Source: Paraconexibacter antarcticus | GTDB lineage: Bacteria; Actinomycetota; Thermoleophilia; Solirubrobacterales; Solirubrobacteraceae | Direction of reading: 5' to 3' | Assembly (NCBI RefSeq): GCF_024220175.1 | Contig: NZ_CP098502.1 | Location: 2,542,001-2,606,000 of the forward strand | DNA length: 64,000 bases | In this document: positions 23,598 through 31,533 of the stretch, one piece after another | Position numbering within the stretch: the first letter of the stretch is position 1 | Layout: each line of letters starts with the position of its first letter | The notes under the pieces: generated by a model | What the model saw: only the letters and a program-made list of their open reading frames with translations | Told to the model about the DNA's origin: nothing | The model's database searches: none | Position numbers and translations under genes: made by a program

Positions 23598-24109
23598 GGG
23601 TCCTGCTCGTCGGGAGCTCGGCCCGCGGGCTCGCGCTCGCCCGTGAGCTCGTGGCCGACGGGCACGCCGTGCGCGCGGTCACGCGCACCGAGGCGCGCCG
23701 GGCCGAGCTCGAGGACGCCGGCTGCGAGTGCTGGATCGGGACGCCCGACCGCATCGGGACGCTCCGCTACGCCCTGGAGAACGTGACGATCCTCGTGTGG
23801 GCGCTCGGCAACGCGAGCGGGGACGATCCCGAGAGCGTCGCCGCGCTGCACGGCTCCCGGCTGAAGATGATGCTCGAGAAGACGACGGACACGACGGTCC
23901 GTGGGGTCGTCTACGAGATGACCGGCAGCCTCGACGAGGCGACGTTCGCGTCCGGTCTCCACGAGATCCGCTGGGCGAACGAGAAGAACGAGATCCCGTA
24001 CGCGCTGCTCGACGCGGACGCCCGCGACGAGGCGGCGTGGGTCGCCGCGGCGCGTGCCGCCATCGAGGGCCTGCTCGTCGACCGGCCGGTGGCCGGCGCC
24101 CCGCGCTGA
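23594..24109 (+). CDS. NAD(P)-binding Rossmann-fold protein
   Basis: A 171-aa single-domain protein beginning MRVLLVGSSARGLALARELV, a GxxxxGxxxA dinucleotide-binding start followed by VRAVTRTEARRAELEDAGCE as the second strand. The segment NVTILVWALGNASGDDPESV replaces the usual catalytic region, and no YxxxK of short-chain dehydrogenases is present. Later VVYEMTGSLDEATFASGLHE suggests an atypical-SDR or NmrA-like sensor domain. The ATGA overlap couples it to the membrane-anchored protein upstream, so a membrane-linked redox or ligand sensor pair is possible, although this is only inferred. Confidence 0.75.
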   Translation: MRVLLVGSSARGLALARELVADGHAVRAVTRTEARRAELEDAGCECWIGTPDRIGTLRYALENVTILVWALGNASGDDPESVAALHGSRLKMMLEKTTDTTVRGVVYEMTGSLDEATFASGLHEIRWANEKNEIPYALLDADARDEAAWVAAARAAIEGLLVDRPVAGAPR

Positions 24110-24140
24110 GCGGGCGGGGCGCGGGCCAGCGCGCGGCCGG

Positions 24141-24485
24141 TTACTGGGCGCTCAGCGGCGCCGGCGTGACGATCGGGGCGTTCTGGTGCGACCACGGCGC
24201 CGGCGGCGGCTCCCCGCTGTCGAACGCGCTGAGGAGGAAGAAGAGCCCGACGAGCAGCGCGGCCACGACGAGCAGCGCCATCAGCCCCTTCGCGATCCGC
24301 TCGGCTGCGGACGGGCGGTTCGCCTTCGCGGCCAGCAGGCGGTCGTGCGCCGAGATGCCGGTGCGCTGGTCGTAGGGCAGCAGCTTGACCTTGATCTCGC
24401 GCTTCGGACGCGGCTCGGGCGGCGGCAGGTCCCGGACGTTCGAGAGGTCCATCCGTGGCGGCGTGTCGGCCTTCTTCTCCTCCAT
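24141..24485 (-). CDS. Single-pass membrane protein of unknown function
   Basis: A 114-aa protein with a charged cytoplasmic N-terminal part (MEEKKADTPPRMDLSNVRDL and PKREIKVKLLPYDQRTGISA), one transmembrane helix near residue 75-97 (LMALLVVAALLVGLFFLLSA), and a short Pro-rich outer tail. I placed the start at the ATG at 24485; the open frame continues upstream without homology. The gene is convergent with the Rossmann-fold gene, and I do not recognise it. Confidence 0.65.
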   Translation of the reverse strand: MEEKKADTPPRMDLSNVRDLPPPEPRPKREIKVKLLPYDQRTGISAHDRLLAAKANRPSAAERIAKGLMALLVVAALLVGLFFLLSAFDSGEPPPAPWSHQNAPIVTPAPLSAQ

Positions 24486-24620
24486 GGGGACATCATGGTC
24501 GGTCTGGTGACCGGATGCACCGCCGGATGCAGGAATTCCTGCACGAACGGGGAATGAGACGAACATCCCTCGTGACCGGGCGGCCCCAGTGGCCGCCCGT
24601 CGCAATTCAGGGGCGTCCCG

Positions 24621-25244
24621 TCAGGCGGCGGCGACGCCGAGGACTGCGGCCGGCAGACGCTCGAGCAGGTCGCCGAGCATGCGGGCCGTCGCGCCCCAGA
24701 CGAGATGCTCGCCGACGACGTACACGTCGGTGCGGAAGGGGATGCCGCGGCGCATCAGCCGGCGCCGGCCGTGCCCGGCGCGGAGCGCGGTGAGGGGCAG
24801 CTCGAGGACCTCGGCGACCTCGCGCTCGGACGGCCGCCAGACCTGCCCGGGCTCGATCAGCCCGACGAACGGGTAGACGGCGTAGTCGGTGGCGATCGTC
24901 GGCGTCGGCTGCAGCGCGCCGACGACCTCGACGCCCACGGGGTCGAGGCCGATCTCCTCGTGCGCCTCGCGCAGCGCCGTGACGCGCAGGTCGCTCTCGT
25001 CCTCGTCGCGGCGGCCGCCGGGGAACGAGATCTCGCCGGCGTGACGGCGCATGTCGTCGCGGCGGCGGGTGAGGACCGCGGTGAGCTCGCCGTCGCCGGC
25101 GATGTAGAGCGGGACGAGGACGGCGGCCTGGGTGCGGCCGTGGACCTCGAGCTCCGCCGCCTCGGCGGGGTCGAGCAGCACGTCGCGCAGGGCGCCGGCC
25201 AGCGCGGCGCGGTCCTGCGGTGCGGCTCGCGGGGCGGTGGTCAC
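24621..25244 (-). CDS. NUDIX hydrolase, CoA pyrophosphatase-like
   Basis: A 207-aa NUDIX enzyme. The box GGRRDEDESDLRVTALREAH plus EEIGL matches GX5EX7REUXEEXGU with all acidic metal ligands. The preceding segment TRRDDMRRHAGEISFPGG is characteristic of the NudL/YeaB/CoAse subgroup, which hydrolyses coenzyme A to phosphopantetheine and 3',5'-ADP. Substrate choice cannot be proved from the motif alone. It starts with a GTG 11 bp downstream of the OsmC gene on the same strand, forming a two-gene unit. Confidence 0.9.
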   Translation of the reverse strand: MTTAPRAAPQDRAALAGALRDVLLDPAEAAELEVHGRTQAAVLVPLYIAGDGELTAVLTRRRDDMRRHAGEISFPGGRRDEDESDLRVTALREAHEEIGLDPVGVEVVGALQPTPTIATDYAVYPFVGLIEPGQVWRPSEREVAEVLELPLTALRAGHGRRRLMRRGIPFRTDVYVVGEHLVWGATARMLGDLLERLPAAVLGVAAA

Positions 25245-25254
25245 GCGGAAGGCG

Positions 25255-25677
25255 TCAGGAGACGAGCGTCACGCGCTCGATGCGCTCATCGAACATGACC
25301 TCGCCGTCGAGCGTCCGGTGCACGGGGCACTTGGCCGCGATGACGCGCAGGCGCGAGACCTGCTCGTCGCTCAGCGAGTCGGGAAGGCGCAGGACGAGGT
25401 CGAAGCGGGTCGGGCAGCCGCGGTCGGACGGCGTGTACTGACACGTCACCTCGGTCGCGCCGAGGTCCCAGCCCTTGCGCTGGGCGTACATCTCCATCGT
25501 GATGGCCGTGCAGGAGGCGAGCGACGCGGCGAGCAGCTCCTGGGGCGACGGGCCGGTGTCCTCGCCGCCCTCGCTGGCGGGCTCGTCGGCGAGCAGCTGG
25601 TGCGAGCGGACCTTCACCGTCTGCTTGAACCCGCCGGACCGGGTCGAGGTGGCCTTCATGGCGTCTGGAGCCTTCAT
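25255..25677 (-). CDS. OsmC/Ohr family peroxiredoxin-like protein
   Basis: A 140-aa protein with both OsmC-family redox cysteines: LAASLASCTAITMEMYA and VIAAKCPVHRTLDGEV, in the positions that form the thiol-dependent hydroperoxide-reducing site. The catalytic arginine cannot be assigned with certainty. I take the ATG at 25677 because GGAGGGACC stands directly before it; an alternative ATG (MKATSTR) lies six codons in. Its likely role is detoxification of organic peroxides in the cytoplasm, in operon with a NUDIX hydrolase. Confidence 0.9.
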   Translation of the reverse strand: MKAPDAMKATSTRSGGFKQTVKVRSHQLLADEPASEGGEDTGPSPQELLAASLASCTAITMEMYAQRKGWDLGATEVTCQYTPSDRGCPTRFDLVLRLPDSLSDEQVSRLRVIAAKCPVHRTLDGEVMFDERIERVTLVS

Positions 25678-25744
25678 GGTCCCTCCGATGGTAGAGCCTC
25701 CGCGGCAAATCCGACGGGGTGTTCGACCGTCCGTCCGGCGGCCG

Positions 25745-27040
25745 TCATCCGAGGGGGCTGAGCAGCAGTCCGGTGGGGACCTTGGGGGCGAACGAGGTGG
25801 ACTTCGCGGGCATCGTCGCGCCCGCCTGGGCGACGGCGAGGACCTGCTCGACCGCGCACGGGCGGACGAAGAGCGCGAGCTCGTAGGTGCCGTCGGCGAC
25901 GAGCTCGCGGGCCTCCTCGTCGTTGCGGGCGTAGCCGAGCCCGTCGCGGCGGTCGATCGCGTCCTGGCTCAGCCCGAGCGTCCGGGTCAGGACGAGGTGC
26001 TGGAGGACCGCCGTGTCGAGCCGGCGGTAGGGCGCGGGGACGTCCGGCGGCATCGCGGCGTCCGCGACCGCGGGGTCGCGCAGGACCGCGCGGCGGGCCC
26101 TCGGCTCCCCGCCCGGGCCGCCGCGATCGAGCAGCCCGAGCGTGAACGGGCCGTCGCCGGCGGGGGGCGCGAGGTCGGCCGGCGCGACGGAGGTCACGTC
26201 GAAGGCGCGGGCCAGCAGGGCGTCGAGGGCGGCGCGGGCCGCCGGCGTCAGGCCACGGACGAGCCGGTGGGTGGGCTGGATGACGAGGCCGTCGTCCTGC
26301 ATCGCGACGAGCAGCACGAGCGCGAGGTGGTGCTCGCCCTCGCCGCCGCGCTCGGCGGCGTACCGCCGGGAGGCCTCGTAGCGGTGGTGGCCGTCGGCGA
26401 TGAGCAGCTCGCGGCCGGCCAGCGCCTCCCGGAGCGCGGCCACGACCGCGGGGTTGCCGATGCGCCAGAGGCGGTCCTCGGTGCCCTCGTCGTCGACGGC
26501 GCTCGCCACGGGCGGCGTGGCGAAGACCGGCGCGAGCAGGGCCGCGACCTCGCCGCCCGCGTCGTCGTGCAGCGCGAAGACGGGGGAGAGGTTCGCGCGC
26601 GTCGCCCGCGTGAGCTCGAGACGGTCCTCGACCGCGGCCGGGTGCGTCCGCTCGTGGGGGCGGATGCGGCCCGCCCCGTAGTCCGTCACCCGCGTGCGGG
26701 CGAAGAGGCCGCGCCGCACGAGCGTCGTACCGTCCGGGCCGGGGAAGCGCTGCTCGAGGGCCCACAGCGCCGGTCGCTCGTCGCGGACGAGGACGCCGGT
26801 GTCCGCCCACTCGCGCAGCAGTTCGGCGGCGTGCGCGTAGCGGCCGGCCGGGTCGCCGTGGTCGTCCGGGCGGTCGGGGTCCGGCAGGTCCGCCGCGACG
26901 ATGTTCAGCGGCGTGCGAGCCAGCAGCCGGGCGCGGATGACCGGGTCGCTCACGTCGTACGGCGGGGCGATGACGGCGCTGAGCGACGGGACCCGATCCA
27001 GGGCGTGGTGCACGGCCCGCAGCGGCTGGATCTCGGCCAT
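25745..27040 (-). CDS. DUF1015 family protein
   Basis: A 431-aa cytosolic protein of a conserved but biochemically uncharacterised family. Recognisable pieces are the N-terminal IQPLRAVHHALDRVPSLSAV and IAPPYDVSDPVIRARLL (the family has APPYDV), then GRIRPHERTHPAAVEDRLEL and LLIADGHHRYEASRRYAAER (the hallmark IADGHHRYE), and a C-terminal ATMPAKSTSFAPKVPTGLLL (the family ends MPxKSTxFxPK). The start at MAEIQPL (27040) is clear. Association with a serine-metabolism kinase is known in some genomes, but such a neighbour is not present here. Confidence 0.93.
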   Translation of the reverse strand: MAEIQPLRAVHHALDRVPSLSAVIAPPYDVSDPVIRARLLARTPLNIVAADLPDPDRPDDHGDPAGRYAHAAELLREWADTGVLVRDERPALWALEQRFPGPDGTTLVRRGLFARTRVTDYGAGRIRPHERTHPAAVEDRLELTRATRANLSPVFALHDDAGGEVAALLAPVFATPPVASAVDDEGTEDRLWRIGNPAVVAALREALAGRELLIADGHHRYEASRRYAAERGGEGEHHLALVLLVAMQDDGLVIQPTHRLVRGLTPAARAALDALLARAFDVTSVAPADLAPPAGDGPFTLGLLDRGGPGGEPRARRAVLRDPAVADAAMPPDVPAPYRRLDTAVLQHLVLTRTLGLSQDAIDRRDGLGYARNDEEARELVADGTYELALFVRPCAVEQVLAVAQAGATMPAKSTSFAPKVPTGLLLSPLG

Positions 27041-27093
27041 CCGCGAGGACGGTAGCGCCGCGTCGCGGCGTGGCGGCCCGGGCGGGCCGCCGG

Positions 27094-27720
27094 TCAGCGG
27101 ACGCGGCCGCCGAAGTCGTGCACGTAGGTGGCGCCGCCGGCCGAGCCGTCCGGCGCGCCCATCGCGACGCCGAGGCCGACCTCGCGGAAGTGCCGGTCCA
27201 GGATGTTCGCCCGGTGGCCGGGGGAGTGCATCCACGCGGTGACGATCGCCTTCGGGGTCGCGAGGACGCCGGTGCCGTAGGCGATGTTCTCGCCGATGTA
27301 CCAGCTCGACAGGCCCCCGCGCAGGTAGCTCGTGTGCTTGATCCGGTCGACCATCGTCGTGCCGTTCGGCGTCGTGTGGTCGAAGAAGCGGTCGGCGACG
27401 AGGAGCCCGGCGAAGCGACGTGCGACCCGCGACAGCGTGCGCTGCGCGGTGAGCGGCGCGAGGTGGTGGCGCGCGCGCTGGCGGTTGACGAGGCAGAGTG
27501 TCGCGCGCCCGACGGCGCCGAGGTTGCCGCGCGTCGGGACGAGCGACTCGTTCCGGCACGCCTCGCGCGCCGGGGCGGGGCAGGTCGAGACGACGCCGGG
27601 CACCGTGACGCACGGGAGGCTCGCCGCGGTGGCCGGCGAGGCCGTGACGGCGGGGACGACCGCGACGGCCGTGACGGCGGTGGCGGCGAGCGAGAGCAGG
27701 CGTGAGCGGAGCGAGAGCAT
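27094..27720 (-). CDS. Secreted CAP-domain (SCP/PR-1) protein
   Basis: A 208-aa exported protein. The signal peptide is MLSLRSRLLSLAATAVTAVA followed by a VTASPATAA cleavage region. A short Cys-containing linker precedes the CAP domain at about residues 70-208: LCLVNRQRARHHLAPLTAQR, FDHTTPNGTTMVDRI, GENIAYGTGVLATPKAIVTA, and the signature WMHSPGHRANILDRHFREVG (the family reads W..SPGHR.NIL). Bacterial CAP proteins are extracellular and of mostly unknown activity. The start is at 27720, with a GC-rich untranslated leader upstream. Confidence 0.9.
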   Translation of the reverse strand: MLSLRSRLLSLAATAVTAVAVVPAVTASPATAASLPCVTVPGVVSTCPAPAREACRNESLVPTRGNLGAVGRATLCLVNRQRARHHLAPLTAQRTLSRVARRFAGLLVADRFFDHTTPNGTTMVDRIKHTSYLRGGLSSWYIGENIAYGTGVLATPKAIVTAWMHSPGHRANILDRHFREVGLGVAMGAPDGSAGGATYVHDFGGRVR

Positions 27721-27913
27721 GGGGGTGGGGCGCCGAGGCGGGGGGACAGGCGGCGCACTCCCGTCATCGGCGCCGCAGCGCCGGCCGCCGCTTGTGGTCC
27801 CCGGTCCTGGACATTCGTCCGACGTCACGGGGCCCCCGCCGTCGTCTCACGCACGCGGGCGAGCGCAGGTCGTCGCGCCGCCGTCCGCCCGGGCCGTACA
27901 GTTCCCGGGTGCA

Positions 27914-27987
27914 CGGGGCGTAGCTCAGCCTGGTGGAGCGCCGCGTTTGGGACGCGGAGGTCGCCGGTTCAAGTCCGGCCGCCCCGA
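27914..27987 (+). tRNA. tRNA-Pro (anticodon TGG)
   Basis: A complete cloverleaf: acceptor CGGGGCG pairs with CGCCCCG, the anticodon stem is CCGCG/CGCGG with loop TTTGGGA (TGG at 27948-27950), and the T arm is GCCGGTTCAAGTCCGGC. The CCA end is not encoded. It lies 47 bp upstream of tRNA-Arg. Confidence 0.96.
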
Positions 27988-28034
27988 TTCCGTGCCACGC
28001 GCCCCCGCCCGGGGGCGCGTGCCGCCGCGGACCC

Positions 28035-28108
28035 GCCCCCATAGCTCAGCTGGATAGAGCAGCGGACTTCTAATCCGCAGGTCCCAGGTTCGAATCCTGG
28101 TGGGGGTG
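28035..28108 (+). tRNA. tRNA-Arg (anticodon TCT)
   Basis: A complete cloverleaf: acceptor GCCCCCA/TGGGGGT (first pair G-U), D arm GCTC..GAGC, anticodon stem GCGGA/TCCGC with loop CTTCTAA (TCT at 28069-28071), and T arm CCAGGTTCGAATCCTGG. The 3' half is the left attachment site of the integrated element, and the integration leaves the tRNA sequence intact. Confidence 0.97.
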
Positions 28109-28110
28109 CT
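28067..28110 (+). repeat. attL: left attachment site in tRNA-Arg
   Basis: A 44-bp sequence from the anticodon loop to just beyond the tRNA 3' end, repeated at 42441-42484 with one difference (C at 28076, T at 42450). The longest identical run is 34 bp and includes the whole T arm. Confidence 0.93.
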
Positions 28111-28405
28111 AGGAACTACCTGCAAAACGGCATCTTTTCGAGCGCCTCCCGAGCGCCGATCAGGCCGACTGGGCGAGGGGTCGGACCGGGGTCGGGTTCT
28201 CTCCTGAGACGTACGACACCGCCCGGTGCCGCCGGGTCCCCTGACACACTCACTCTCGGTCTGCCTCTCGTGGCTGTCCATTCGCCGACAACGCCCGTCG
28301 CTCGCGCACGTGAGAGGCGGGCGTTGATCGTTCGCGCGTGAGCCGTCCGAGCGATCCGCCACGATCGTCGGCGCGAATGAGATACGACACGACAAGACCA
28401 CCACA
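28111..28405. other. Left arm of the integrated element, no gene seen
   Basis: These 295 bp between tRNA-Arg and the first element gene contain no convincing frame. The sequence CCTGCAAAACG at 28119-28129 also occurs just outside the right attachment site (42494-42504), so it may be an integrase arm-binding site. The rest is likely a promoter/control region. Confidence 0.5.
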
Positions 28406-29023
28406 GTGCCTGGAGTAGACGGCGCTCACACCCCCGCTGCCCGCGACGCGCACTCACGCGACTTCGCAGGCCTTCCGACCGCGACGCGCGCCGCATGGGC
28501 CGTCCGCCTCACGCGAGCCGACCCGAACGACTGGACGATCCAGATCCCGAAGCGTCTGCGTCGGTTCGGCGTCGCCGACGAGACCATCGCCGCATGGCCC
28601 GACCTAGACGACTGGGAACGCCTCAACGCCATCGTCGGCGACGACCCCGAGGCCTTCGCGATCGCCGAGGCGACGCTCGAGGGCATCGGCACGCCTGGCT
28701 CTGGGTTCGACGCCGCAGACTGGGACGCGATCGTCCAGGTGTGCGACTACTCCGACTCCCGCCACCGCGACGAGCGCCACGATCGCGCCAACGATCGGAT
28801 CACCTCCAGGTGGCTCGCGAAGCTCCCTCGCCAGCGGGCCGCAGTGGCTCCCAAGGCGCGACGTCCGTCCGCGTCCCGCCGCACGGGCGCCCGCACGCGG
28901 GCGCACCGCTCGCGTAGCGCTACTCGCTCCTCCGCGGCGAGCGGCGACTCGGGCGGCGACGGCCCAGGCGAACCACCGCCGCCGGCCCCTCACGGCCGGC
29001 GGCACGCAGGAGCGGCGTCATGA
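28406..29023 (+). CDS. Hypothetical protein, first gene of the element
   Basis: A 205-aa protein starting with GTG. The N-terminal 130 residues are acidic and helical (RADPNDWTIQIPKRLRRFGV, then EAFAIAEATLEGIGTPGSGF). The C-terminal 70 residues are very basic and disordered (SRRTGARTRAHRSRSATRSS), ending in a Pro/Gly-rich tail. This suggests a nucleic-acid-binding control protein, but no domain is recognised. Its last four bases overlap the start of the excisionase-like gene. Confidence 0.65.
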   Translation: MPGVDGAHTPAARDAHSRDFAGLPTATRAAWAVRLTRADPNDWTIQIPKRLRRFGVADETIAAWPDLDDWERLNAIVGDDPEAFAIAEATLEGIGTPGSGFDAADWDAIVQVCDYSDSRHRDERHDRANDRITSRWLAKLPRQRAAVAPKARRPSASRRTGARTRAHRSRSATRSSAASGDSGGDGPGEPPPPAPHGRRHAGAAS

Positions 29024-29289
29024 GCGCCGCGATAGTCGACGCGTTCCTCTCGTCCCTCGACGACGAGGCACTCGACCGCCTCGCGACGCTCCTCGCGCCG
29101 CGGCTGAAGCCAGAGGGCGAGCCCACGTCGCCATGGCTCACCCCCGACGAGGCCGCGGCGCGACTGCGCTGCGCCCGCAAGCGGGTCTACGAGCTCGTCG
29201 CCGCCGACCGGCTCCCGAGCCACCGAGACGGCCGCCGGCTCCTCTTCCACCGCGACGAGCTCGACGCCTACCTGACCGGGGCAACATGA
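29020..29289 (+). CDS. Excisionase-type helix-turn-helix DNA-binding protein
   Basis: An 89-aa protein whose C-terminal half is a MerR/Xis-like winged helix: WLTPDEAAARLRCARKRVYE followed by LVAADRLPSHRDGRRLLFHR and DELDAYLTG. These are the marks of the excisionase family (HTH_17), with the RxxxYxLV recognition helix and the RRL-FxRDELDAYL wing. It could direct excision by the integrase at the other end, or act as repressor. It overlaps its neighbours on both sides by 4 bp (ATGA). Confidence 0.88.
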   Translation: MSAAIVDAFLSSLDDEALDRLATLLAPRLKPEGEPTSPWLTPDEAAARLRCARKRVYELVAADRLPSHRDGRRLLFHRDELDAYLTGAT

Positions 29290-30446
29290 GCCCGTTCGTC
29301 GATGGCGTGGCATTCATCGGGGATGCGGAGCAGCACGTCCCCGCAAACTGGGGCGACGGGACCTCGGTTCTGTGGTCCATGGGTGAGCCGCTGCTTCTCT
29401 GCGGGCCGCCCGGCGTCGGGAAGTCGACGCTCGTCCAGCAGATCGTCCTAGCGCGCATCGGAGGCCTCTGGGCGCCCTCGACGGTCCTCGGGCTCACGGT
29501 CACGCCCGACCCCGATCGGAAGGTCTTGTACGTCGCGGCGGATCGTCCTGCGCAGATCGCCCGCTCGCTACGGCGCATGGTCACCGCCGAGCACCTCTCG
29601 TCCCTCGACGGGCGGCTCATCGTCTGGCGCGGGCCGCTCGACTTCGATCCGGTCAGCGAGCCCGAGCGGCTCGCGCAGGTCGCAGCGCTCCACGGCGTAG
29701 GCACGGTCGTCATCGACTCGCTCAAGGACGTCGCGGTGCGCCTCAGCGACGACGCCGTAGGCAGCGCCGTGAAGCTGATGCTCACCCACCTCACGGAGGC
29801 CGGCATCGAGGTGTGCGCTCTGCACCATCAGCGCAAGAGCGGCGGCGAGAACAGCAAGCCCACGAAGCTCGACGACGTCTACGGCTCGACCTGGATCACC
29901 GCCGGCGCCGGGAGCGTCGTCCTGCTGCACGGCCAGGCGGGCGACCCGATCGTCGAGTTGCTGCACCTCAAGCAACCCGCCGACGTCGTCGGTCCGCTGA
30001 GGGTCGTCCACGACCACGAGGCTGGCCTGAGCACGGTCGTGCAGGACATCGACCCGCTCGAGCTCCTGCGGACCGAGGACACGGTCACGGTTCGAGACGC
30101 CGCGCGGGCGTTGTACGGAAGCGTCAGCCCCGCGGACGTCGAGAAAGCCCGCCGCACCCTCGACGCGTTGCACTTCAGCGGCGACGCGCGCAAGCTCCCG
30201 ACGACACCCGGGAAGCCCGCGAGATACGCGGCCGCGAACACGGCCGTGACCCCCGTGACCCCGAGCGTGACCCCCGCACGCGAAGGTCACGCGGGATCAC
30301 GAAAGCCCACCAACACTGCTCACGACGGGGTCACGCGACCTCACGACGCCATCGACACCCGGCCCGACCCCCTTAAGGGGGCGGGTGTCGTGGGCCGTGA
30401 CCCCCAGCCGGCCATCTTCCTCGTCCCCGACCCGGACGCCGCCTGA
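29286..30446 (+). CDS. RepA-like AAA/RecA-fold ATPase
   Basis: A 386-aa P-loop ATPase. Walker A is GPPGVGKST (residues 40-48) and Walker B VVIDSLKD, with the intervening KVLYVAADRPAQIARSLRRM and EVCALHHQRKSG (sensor His-x-x-x-Lys) typical of the hexameric RepA/DnaB-type family found in mobile elements. The C-terminal 110 residues are a linker plus a small helical domain (DTVTVRDAARALYGSVSPAD), rich in VTP repeats. Its likely role is replication of the excised element as a helicase or initiator-associated ATPase. It starts within the excisionase stop (ATGA) and is followed immediately (TGATG) by a small frame. Confidence 0.85.
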   Translation: MSPFVDGVAFIGDAEQHVPANWGDGTSVLWSMGEPLLLCGPPGVGKSTLVQQIVLARIGGLWAPSTVLGLTVTPDPDRKVLYVAADRPAQIARSLRRMVTAEHLSSLDGRLIVWRGPLDFDPVSEPERLAQVAALHGVGTVVIDSLKDVAVRLSDDAVGSAVKLMLTHLTEAGIEVCALHHQRKSGGENSKPTKLDDVYGSTWITAGAGSVVLLHGQAGDPIVELLHLKQPADVVGPLRVVHDHEAGLSTVVQDIDPLELLRTEDTVTVRDAARALYGSVSPADVEKARRTLDALHFSGDARKLPTTPGKPARYAAANTAVTPVTPSVTPAREGHAGSRKPTNTAHDGVTRPHDAIDTRPDPLKGAGVVGRDPQPAIFLVPDPDAA

Positions 30447-30574
30447 TGGATCTTCAGGTGGCGCGCTACGACCACGCCCGCCGCATCCGCGTGGCACCGC
30501 CGCCGCTGGCCCAGCTCGCGCGCGACCCGAGCCCCGATCTCCGGCCGTGGTCGGCGACCAGGAGGCGGACGTGA
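30446..30574 (+). CDS. Putative 42-aa peptide
   Basis: A short frame from ATG 30446, which shares its A with the ATPase stop, encoding MDLQVARYDHARRIRVAPPP and ending RPWSATRRRT. It overlaps the GTG of the next gene by 4 bp, and the tight TGATG and GTGA junctions favour translation through it. Basic; no fold can be assigned. Confidence 0.5.
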   Translation: MDLQVARYDHARRIRVAPPPLAQLARDPSPDLRPWSATRRRT

Positions 30575-30996
30575 GCCGCGCGGCAGCGCTGGCATGGTTC
30601 GAGGACGAGGGCCTGCCACCTGACGGCGAGTGGCGCTCGGCCACGGACATCCGTGAACGTGCGTCCGCCGCAAGGTTCTCCAGGTCGACGTTCTCCCGCG
30701 CCGTCCGTGACTTTGTGAAGGCGCACCCGGAGGAGCTCGAGACGGACTGGACGAGCACGATGCCCGCCAGGCGCCTATGGCGGCGTCTGCCGGCGCCGTC
30801 GGCGGCCGACCTGCGCTCCCTCGTCATAGCCGAGTTCGCGGACGAGCGCGAGGAGCTGCACGCGGAGATCTGGCGACTGATGGAGCGCGTCGAGGTGCTG
30901 ACCGACGAGCGCAACGCATGGCGCGCTGTCGCGGAGGCGAAGGGACTGCCGGGCCAAGCCGGGTCAGCTTCTGCCTCATCAGGCCGGAGCATGTAG
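30571..30996 (+). CDS. Hypothetical element protein with C-terminal coiled coil
   Basis: A 141-aa protein from GTG 30571, preceded by GGAGG at 30561-30565. The N-terminal half (FEDEGLPPDGEWRSATDIRE, then FSRSTFSRAVRDFVKAHPEE) looks like a winged helix similar to the C-terminal domain of phage replication or RepA-associated proteins. The C-terminal half (EFADEREELHAEIWRLMERV EVLTDERNAW) is a coiled coil. A replication accessory role is suggested by its place after the ATPase. Confidence 0.65.
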   Translation: MSRAAALAWFEDEGLPPDGEWRSATDIRERASAARFSRSTFSRAVRDFVKAHPEELETDWTSTMPARRLWRRLPAPSAADLRSLVIAEFADEREELHAEIWRLMERVEVLTDERNAWRAVAEAKGLPGQAGSASASSGRSM

Positions 30997-30998
30997 TC

Positions 30999-31292
30999 GT
31001 GATCCTGAACCGCGACACCGCCTACCGCGACGTGCTCGAAGCCCTCGCAGAGGGCCCGATCAAGGACCTCTTCGAGGAGCGCCACGCCCTCGAGAGCAAC
31101 CCGACGCCCGACGCGCTGGCGTCGATGACCCGCCACCTCGCCGAGTGCCAGACCTACCTCTCGAGCGTGGTCGCGCCGAAGGTCGAGCTTCTCGCTGCGG
31201 TCAAGTTGGTGGCCGCTGCCTCGCAGCAGTACGAGGAGCGGTGGAAGGCAGGGCGCGCGGCGCAGGCCATCGAGGGCACCGTCGATGCTTGA
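30999..31292 (+). CDS. Hypothetical element protein
   Basis: A 97-aa all-helical protein starting at GTG 30999 (VILNRDTAYRDVLEALAEGP), two bases after the previous stop. It ends RWKAGRAAQAIEGTVDA and overlaps the next start by 8 bp. There is no recognised domain; gene coupling is the main reason to call it. Confidence 0.6.
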   Translation: MILNRDTAYRDVLEALAEGPIKDLFEERHALESNPTPDALASMTRHLAECQTYLSSVVAPKVELLAAVKLVAAASQQYEERWKAGRAAQAIEGTVDA

Positions 31293-31533
31293 GAGCGGCG
31301 ACACAGTGGCGAGCGCGTACGAGCAGGCGATCACCGCGGCGCAGGCGATGCTCGTCGGCCTCCACGTGCAGCTCACCGGGCTCGTCGCCGAGCCGAGTGC
31401 GCGCGGCGCCCGGTCCGCCGAGTTCACCTGCCGCGAGGTCCTCGCTCGCCTCGGCGTGTCGCAGGACGCCATCGACCAGGCGCACGCCGAGAACGCGGCG
31501 CGCATCGCCCGGCATCAGCGGAGCCAGGCGTGA
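31285..31533 (+). CDS. Hypothetical element protein
   Basis: An 82-aa helical protein. Its middle (SAYEQAITAAQAMLVGLHVQ) and end (CREVLARLGVSQDAIDQAHA) are amphipathic, and it has no cysteine pairs or membrane helix. It overlaps both neighbours, by 8 bp and 4 bp, so it belongs to the translationally coupled early block. Confidence 0.6.
   Translation: MLESGDTVASAYEQAITAAQAMLVGLHVQLTGLVAEPSARGARSAEFTCREVLARLGVSQDAIDQAHAENAARIARHQRSQA

Noticed and set aside
27764..28404. Minus-strand frames over the two tRNA genes (for example the peptide RPDLNRRPPRPKRG)
   Set aside because: Translations of tRNA genes in antisense, a frequent false gene.
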